From: Trichodesmium sp. MAG_R04
GTDB lineage: Bacteria; Cyanobacteriota; Cyanobacteriia; Cyanobacteriales; Microcoleaceae
Length of the DNA: 9,237 nt
Assembly (NCBI GenBank): GCA_023356515.1
Contig: JAKQYG010000136.1
Coordinates: forward strand, 1 to 9,237
Reading direction: 5' to 3'
Below are positions 6,287-9,237 of this stretch, piece after piece. Every line of letters begins with the position of its first letter. Positions within the stretch are counted from its first letter, which is position 1. The position numbers and the translations under genes were made by a program. The notes under the pieces are model-generated. The model saw only the letters and a program-made list of their open reading frames with translations. It was not told the origin of the DNA and made no database searches.

Positions 6287-6422
6287 ATGAGTTAGTATTC
6301 ACTATATCAGGAATTACCCAGCCGAACCCAGAAACACGCACCTGAGACTTTCGACTTTGGCGATAAATTAGACCAAGTAATTTAGGAGAAAGGGAATTAA
6401 TTTCTCTAAAAAATATGATCAT
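6282..6422 (-). CDS. Possible 46-residue small protein, unrecognised
   Basis: An open frame from ATG (6420-6422) to TGA (6282-6284) encodes a peptide containing KLLGLIYRQSRKSQ, then VSGFGWVIPDIV. It ends 15 bases before the acyltransferase start on the same strand, so it could be a leader ORF or a remnant of a longer gene. No Shine-Dalgarno, motif or homologue is recognised, and a frame this short can occur by chance. The second half, rich in Gly, Trp and Val, is less biased than the surrounding AT-rich DNA would give. Confidence 0.2.
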   Translation of the reverse strand: MIIFFREINSLSPKLLGLIYRQSRKSQVRVSGFGWVIPDIVNTNSY

Positions 6423-6530
6423 GGCAGACTTAATACCCTACATTTATAGAGTAATATATTATTAGTTGTTTGTGTAATTAATTTTATCCAGTTACTTATA
6501 TCAATTCCTGGTAAAAGTTGAGAAAACCCT

Positions 6531-6818
6531 TCATAGCAATGTGACGGCACAACCATCAACATTGGCAGTATCTCGCAATGCTTTGAGGAATATCTCCAAA
6601 GCGCCATTTCCATCTCTCGGCATTGATTGATCGCAGTGCGGACATTTAAAATGCTTTGAGCCTCCTAAGTTTTGATGAACATGGCCACACTTTGTACAGG
6701 TTTTGGAAGTATATTCCTCAGTTACATCTATTACGGTTGCCCCTTGTTTTAAACCATGGAACTTAAGACCAGGATTTATTCTGAAATACCCAGTTTCTTT
6801 GCATAAGTCCTGATAATA
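6531..6818 (-). pseudogene. tnpB: tnpB (IS200/IS605) C-terminal remnant
   Basis: The minus strand has an open frame without a start codon, encoding about 95 residues. It contains VTEEYTSKTCTKCGHVHQ, then GGSKHFKCPHCD, RDGNGA and IFLKALRDTA. These are the zinc ribbon (CxxC...CxxC) and the last RuvC aspartate (normally RDxNGA/RDxNAA) of TnpB, the RNA-guided nuclease of IS200/IS605 elements. Everything before the ribbon, including the first RuvC residues, is gone. The first dozen or so codons come from an inserted repeat (6791 onward), and a stop lies at 6819-6821. The element's right-end hairpin is not visible downstream, so this is a dead stub. The Asp-Gly-Asn is intact but cannot act alone. 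Confidence 0.8.
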
Positions 6819-6886
6819 TTAGCCTAGGCACTCGGCTTTCAGCTTTTAAAAAAATCAAACAACTCAAGACTTAAGCAAAACCACTG
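6791..6886. mobile_element. 96-base MITE-like element with 22-base inverted ends
   Basis: The 22 bases from 6791 (CAGTTTCTTTGCATAAGTCC plus TG) match the reverse complement of 6865-6886 (CAGTGGTTTTGCTTAAGTCT plus TG) at 17 of 22 positions. The 52-base core is non-coding and includes CTCGGCTTTCAGC and an A-run. The GTTTCTTTGC(A/G)TAAGTCCT end resembles a repeat common in cyanobacterial genomes. It covers the broken edge of the tnpB remnant, so it probably landed there. No obvious target duplication is seen. A related GGACTTACGCA lies at 9065. Confidence 0.5.
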
Positions 6887-7021
6887 TATCTAATAGGGCT
6901 ACCTTATGTTGCGGACCAAAACAAAGGTCATTAACCCCTATAGATGGTGTTACGATCCAATATTTTACCTAAGTCTTGTATCTGAATTAAATGCTGATCA
7001 ATATTTTCAGGAAAAAATTAG
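6887..7021. other. Spacer downstream of the secreted-protein gene
   Basis: I see no gene I can support here. A 60-codon plus-strand frame (6906-7088) overlaps the end of the gene at 7022 and has no recognisable motif. No terminator hairpin is apparent after the stop of that gene. Confidence 0.4.
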
Positions 7022-7525
7022 CTATTCAATAGTGGGAAATAGAAATTTTTTAGGTAGATCAAACAAACTTTTACCAAATCTAGATTGAATTTCTACATGA
7101 CATTTTAATGGAGCAGTTTCAAAGTCACAAAAATAAGCAGCAATTGGTTTTTTTTTGCGTAGTTGGCATATTTGTAAGTTATAATTATATTCTCTAGCTA
7201 CGCTGCCAAAATGATTGACAAATTTATAAATATCAATATATTCTTGCTTTTTCCAAGTTAATTGATTTACTACCAAAATTAACCATTTATCATCAGGGTT
7301 AATAAACCAAGCCTCAAGAAATTCAGAACCAAAGAAATCTTTAGTTAACCACAGACTAGGAATACTTGGTTTAGTTTGAGATAAAGGAGGTTTAGGTATT
7401 TCAGAAATTGAACTTTTCGGGCAGGGGAGAAAAATAACTTTAGGTGTAGCAGTTGTAGGTAGAAGGAATAAACAATAAGAAGTGAGGAATAAGGGAAAAT
7501 ATCGTAACAATTTTAGATTCAACAT
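7022..7525 (-). CDS. Conserved cyanobacterial secreted protein, unknown function
   Basis: The 167-residue protein begins with a basic-hydrophobic segment, MLNLKLLRYFPLFLTSYCLF, ending around ATPK at 26-29. This reads as a signal peptide and predicts export to the periplasm or lumen. A Pro/Ser/Lys-rich linker follows (about 34-56). The folded part starts at PSLWLTKDFFG (56-66) and includes ILVVNQLTW (83-91), then KFVNHFGSVAREYNYNLQI (101-119). C133 and C142 could form a disulfide. The PSLWW...LVVN...W...YEFVNHFG...YGYN pattern is one I recall from unnamed proteins conserved across cyanobacteria; no function is known to me. It lies 92 bases downstream of dprA on the same strand and may be co-transcribed. 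No Shine-Dalgarno is seen before the ATG. The length appears complete. Confidence 0.7.
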   Translation of the reverse strand: MLNLKLLRYFPLFLTSYCLFLLPTTATPKVIFLPCPKSSISEIPKPPLSQTKPSIPSLWLTKDFFGSEFLEAWFINPDDKWLILVVNQLTWKKQEYIDIYKFVNHFGSVAREYNYNLQICQLRKKKPIAAYFCDFETAPLKCHVEIQSRFGKSLFDLPKKFLFPTIE

Positions 7526-7617
7526 ATTAATTAATTAAGTAAGAAGGCATAAAGGAAAATCTATTTCATTAAGGAACAAGCAATAAGAGTAAATATCTTG
7601 GATAAATTAGATAATTA

Positions 7618-8760
7618 TTAATTCTTTTGATAACGCATTCCTGGTAATTGAGTCACTAATCCTAATAATTCTAATTGTAGGAGAGAACTAGAAACCTGAC
7701 CTGATGATAAACCTGTTGTTTGAATGATTAAATCTAAAGCAATAGGTTTAGTAGAAATATGTTGAAAAATTTCAGCTAACATGGGTTCTAAATCTGGCAT
7801 GGAAGTCTGGTTTTTATCCTCAAGTAAAGATAATTGTTCCGAATATGCTCCCACATCAATTTCTAAAGGTGGCATTGCTCCTAACATTTCTAATAATCTA
7901 TCCATAGTAATCGGAATTACCTCAGCACCTTTAGTAATTAACTGTAAACAACCATGAGATTTTTGGTCATCTAAACGAGCTGGTAAAACATACACATCTC
8001 GACAAAATTCATTTGCTATATTTGCTGTAATTAAAGCACCAGATCTTTGTGGAGCTTCCATCACTAAAATTGCTCTACTTAATCCGGCAATAATTCTATT
8101 TCGTTGAGGGAAATGTTTATAATTTGGTTGAGTTCCTGCAGGATATTCACTAACAACTAACCCTTGTTTAACAACTTGTTCAGCTAAACTTTTATTTTCC
8201 CTAGGATAAACCACATTAACGCCATTTCCGAAGACAGCAATAGTTCTTCCCCCTACTTCTAAACAAGCACGATGAGCCTCTGTGTCAATTCCTGCTGCTA
8301 ATCCCGAAACAATTGTAAAGCCACTTTTGGCTAAAATTGAACTTATTTTTTGAGTCCAACGACGACCATATTCGGAAGGATTTCTAGTACCGACTATTCC
8401 TACCGTGGGAGTAATACCTAGTATTTCCTGGGGGTCTACTATACCTCTATAATATAGCAGGGGCGGAGGAGTAGGAATTTCTTGCAGGAGACGGGGATAG
8501 TTTGGGTCTGCTGGTGTCCAAAAATTGGGATTTTTCTTAATGTGTTGTTTGAGGAGTTCTTCTGGGTTGATGCGTGATCGTTCTTCAACTATTTTTTCTA
8601 TTTTTTGACGGCCAAAACCTGATATCTGGTCTAATTCTGTGGAAGTTGCTGTCCAAGCTCTGGCCAAAGTGTCGAATTGCTGTTTAAATTTTTGTAGTGT
8701 AATTGGACCTATACCACTGATTTTGGCCCATGCCAACCAATAGGCTCGTTCTTCTATCAA
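7618..8760 (-). CDS. dprA: DNA-processing protein DprA
   Basis: DprA binds incoming single-stranded DNA during natural transformation and loads RecA on it. The 380 residues have three parts. An N-terminal helix-hairpin-helix region includes ISGIGPITLQ and ISGFGRQKI (about 14-55). The Rossmann-like DprA core has GIVGTR (121-126), SGLAAGIDTEAH (152-163), FPQRNRIIAGLS (217-228) and SGALITA (240-246), the nucleic-acid-binding motifs. A C-terminal winged helix follows (about 325-378, with LIIQTTGLSSGQVSSSLLQL). The start is a TTG at 8758-8760. GAGG nine bases upstream, and the EERAYWLAW opening seen in relatives, support it; no in-frame ATG lies near. It is probably the first gene of a unit with the secreted protein at 7022. 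It reads away from the broken gene at 8840. All domains look intact. Confidence 0.93.
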   Translation of the reverse strand: MIEERAYWLAWAKISGIGPITLQKFKQQFDTLARAWTATSTELDQISGFGRQKIEKIVEERSRINPEELLKQHIKKNPNFWTPADPNYPRLLQEIPTPPPLLYYRGIVDPQEILGITPTVGIVGTRNPSEYGRRWTQKISSILAKSGFTIVSGLAAGIDTEAHRACLEVGGRTIAVFGNGVNVVYPRENKSLAEQVVKQGLVVSEYPAGTQPNYKHFPQRNRIIAGLSRAILVMEAPQRSGALITANIANEFCRDVYVLPARLDDQKSHGCLQLITKGAEVIPITMDRLLEMLGAMPPLEIDVGAYSEQLSLLEDKNQTSMPDLEPMLAEIFQHISTKPIALDLIIQTTGLSSGQVSSSLLQLELLGLVTQLPGMRYQKN

Positions 8761-8767
8761 TTATTTG

Positions 8768-8775
8768 TTCCTCTT
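8768..8775 (-). promoter_or_regulatory. Ribosome-binding site supporting the dprA TTG start
   Basis: AAGAGGAA on the minus strand contains GAGG ending nine bases before TTG. It is a good Shine-Dalgarno match in a window where most genes lack one, and it is the main nucleotide evidence for the non-ATG start. Confidence 0.55.
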
Positions 8776-8807
8776 GATCAATGATCGGTTTTGAATTTAT
8801 TTTAGGC

Positions 8808-8830
8808 TTGGGTTAAGGTAGGAAACCCAA
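8808..8830. repeat. Short inverted repeat of the TTGGGTT...AACCCAA type
   Basis: TTGGGTT (8808-8814) pairs with AACCCAA (8824-8830) across a 9-base loop, AAGGTAGGA. The core TTGGGTTAAGG also occurs inverted at 5328-5338. It sits between dprA and the truncated gene that starts abruptly nine bases on, so it may mark the breakpoint that removed that gene's 5' part. Confidence 0.5.
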
Positions 8831-8839
8831 CAACCTTAA

Positions 8840-9091
8840 TGGTTACTTAATCCCGTAACAGCAGCAGCTAAAGTCGCTAGTCGCCGTTACACTGAACAAG
8901 CAAATCAGCAATTGTTAGTCAATTTTAGTCAAATATTGCGGGAAGTGGCATTGCGAAATTTATCTCGACAGGCGATCGCTCTCTATGGAGGTAGCAACCT
9001 AGAATTTTCTGAGTCTACTATTCTCACTTCGAGTCTCCCAAAAGCAGAAACTCAAACCCTAACAGGACTTACGCAGGTACGCTATATATAG
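8840..9091 (+). pseudogene. Internal fragment of a GTPase-family gene (YcjF/DUF697-like)
   Basis: The frame opens after a TAA at 8837-8839 with no start codon. It encodes WLLNPVTAAAKVASRRYTEQ, then NQQLLVNFSQILREVALRNL, SRQAIALYGG and LPKAETQTL. It then runs into the repeat at 9065 and stops at 9089-9091. From memory this matches the segment between the N-terminal membrane anchor and the GTP-binding domain of a cyanobacterial GTPase family (YcjF/DUF697-type), where LPxAKTQTL precedes the P-loop domain. That assignment is not certain. Neither the anchor nor a P-loop (GxxxxGKS) is present, so both ends are lost. The codons look under normal selection (HIP1 at 8972-8979, no internal stop), suggesting a recent break. 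The 3' part may lie beyond the window. Confidence 0.55.
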
Positions 9092-9096
9092 CGTAC
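9065..9096. repeat. Palindrome-bearing repeat interrupting the GTPase fragment
   Basis: GGACTTACGCA (9065-9075) is followed by a perfect 20-base palindrome made of GTACGCTATA and its reverse complement (9077-9096). GGACTTACGCA resembles the end of the element at 6791-6812 (one mismatch to GGACTTATGCA). Protein similarity ends at this point, consistent with insertion of an element that continues rightward. Confidence 0.6.
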
Positions 9097-9237
9097 TGTC
9101 AAAATGAAATTGAATGAAATTGTCAATACTATAATTAGTTATTTTCGGATAGATATTAAAAGTAATATATATAAAAATAAGGTTACAAAATGTTAAATTT
9201 ATTTGCTAAAAATGTTTGATTATTAGATAATAATGAC
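9097..9237. other. AT-rich tail, no gene seen
   Basis: These bases are very AT-rich and hold only tiny frames. They could be the inside of the element starting at about 9065, or ordinary spacer. The window ends before this can be decided. Confidence 0.4.

Noticed and set aside
6419..6613. 64-codon minus-strand frame overlapping the tnpB stub
   Set aside because: The tnpB zinc-ribbon homology is in a different frame of the same strand, so this frame is not the protein once made there.
6906..7088. 60-codon plus-strand frame
   Set aside because: It overlaps the end of the secreted-protein gene on the opposite strand, has no ribosome-binding site and shows no motif. A gene remnant is possible but not supportable.

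Overview
The window is chromosomal DNA from an AT-rich cyanobacterium, probably filamentous, though the sequence does not fix the genus. Three things point there. A CrtR-type beta-carotene hydroxylase, a long two-part pyruvate kinase and a conserved cyanobacterial secreted protein all read like cyanobacterial orthologues. The octamer GCGATCGC (HIP1) occurs four times, at 1008, 4702, 5908 and 8972. The spacers hold the small palindromic and heptamer repeats common in these genomes.

Layout. Positions 1-240 are the 5' part of an IS5-family insertion sequence on the minus strand, with its transposase frameshifted. Positions 241-764 have no convincing gene. crtR (765-1640, minus) and pyk (2139-3902, plus) diverge from a 498-base spacer. 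That spacer carries a near-consensus crtR promoter, a 35/37-base tandem duplication and an orphan right end (omega-RNA-like) of an IS200/IS605 element. rlmN (4110-5141, plus) follows pyk, with two repeat hairpins between them. A degenerate repeat element separates rlmN from a convergent lipid acyltransferase gene (5427-6266, minus).

Positions 6267-7021 are decayed: a possible 46-codon ORF, the C-terminal stub of a tnpB gene, and a 96-base element with imperfect 22-base inverted ends lying across the edge of that stub. A secreted protein of unknown function (7022-7525) and dprA (7618-8760, TTG start) follow on the minus strand, 92 bases apart. Beyond dprA, on the plus strand, lies an internal fragment of what looks like a cyanobacterial membrane-associated GTPase gene. 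It starts next to one repeat and stops in another that contains a perfect 20-base palindrome.

The intact genes are housekeeping functions with no shared pathway: carotenoid hydroxylation, glycolysis, rRNA/tRNA methylation, lipid acylation and DNA processing for transformation. The unusual content is in the spacers, where several mobile-element relics lie close together. I found no new multi-gene system, tRNA, rRNA or CRISPR array. The best candidates for a second look are the orphan omega-RNA-like region upstream of pyk and the nested small elements around the tnpB and GTPase relics.
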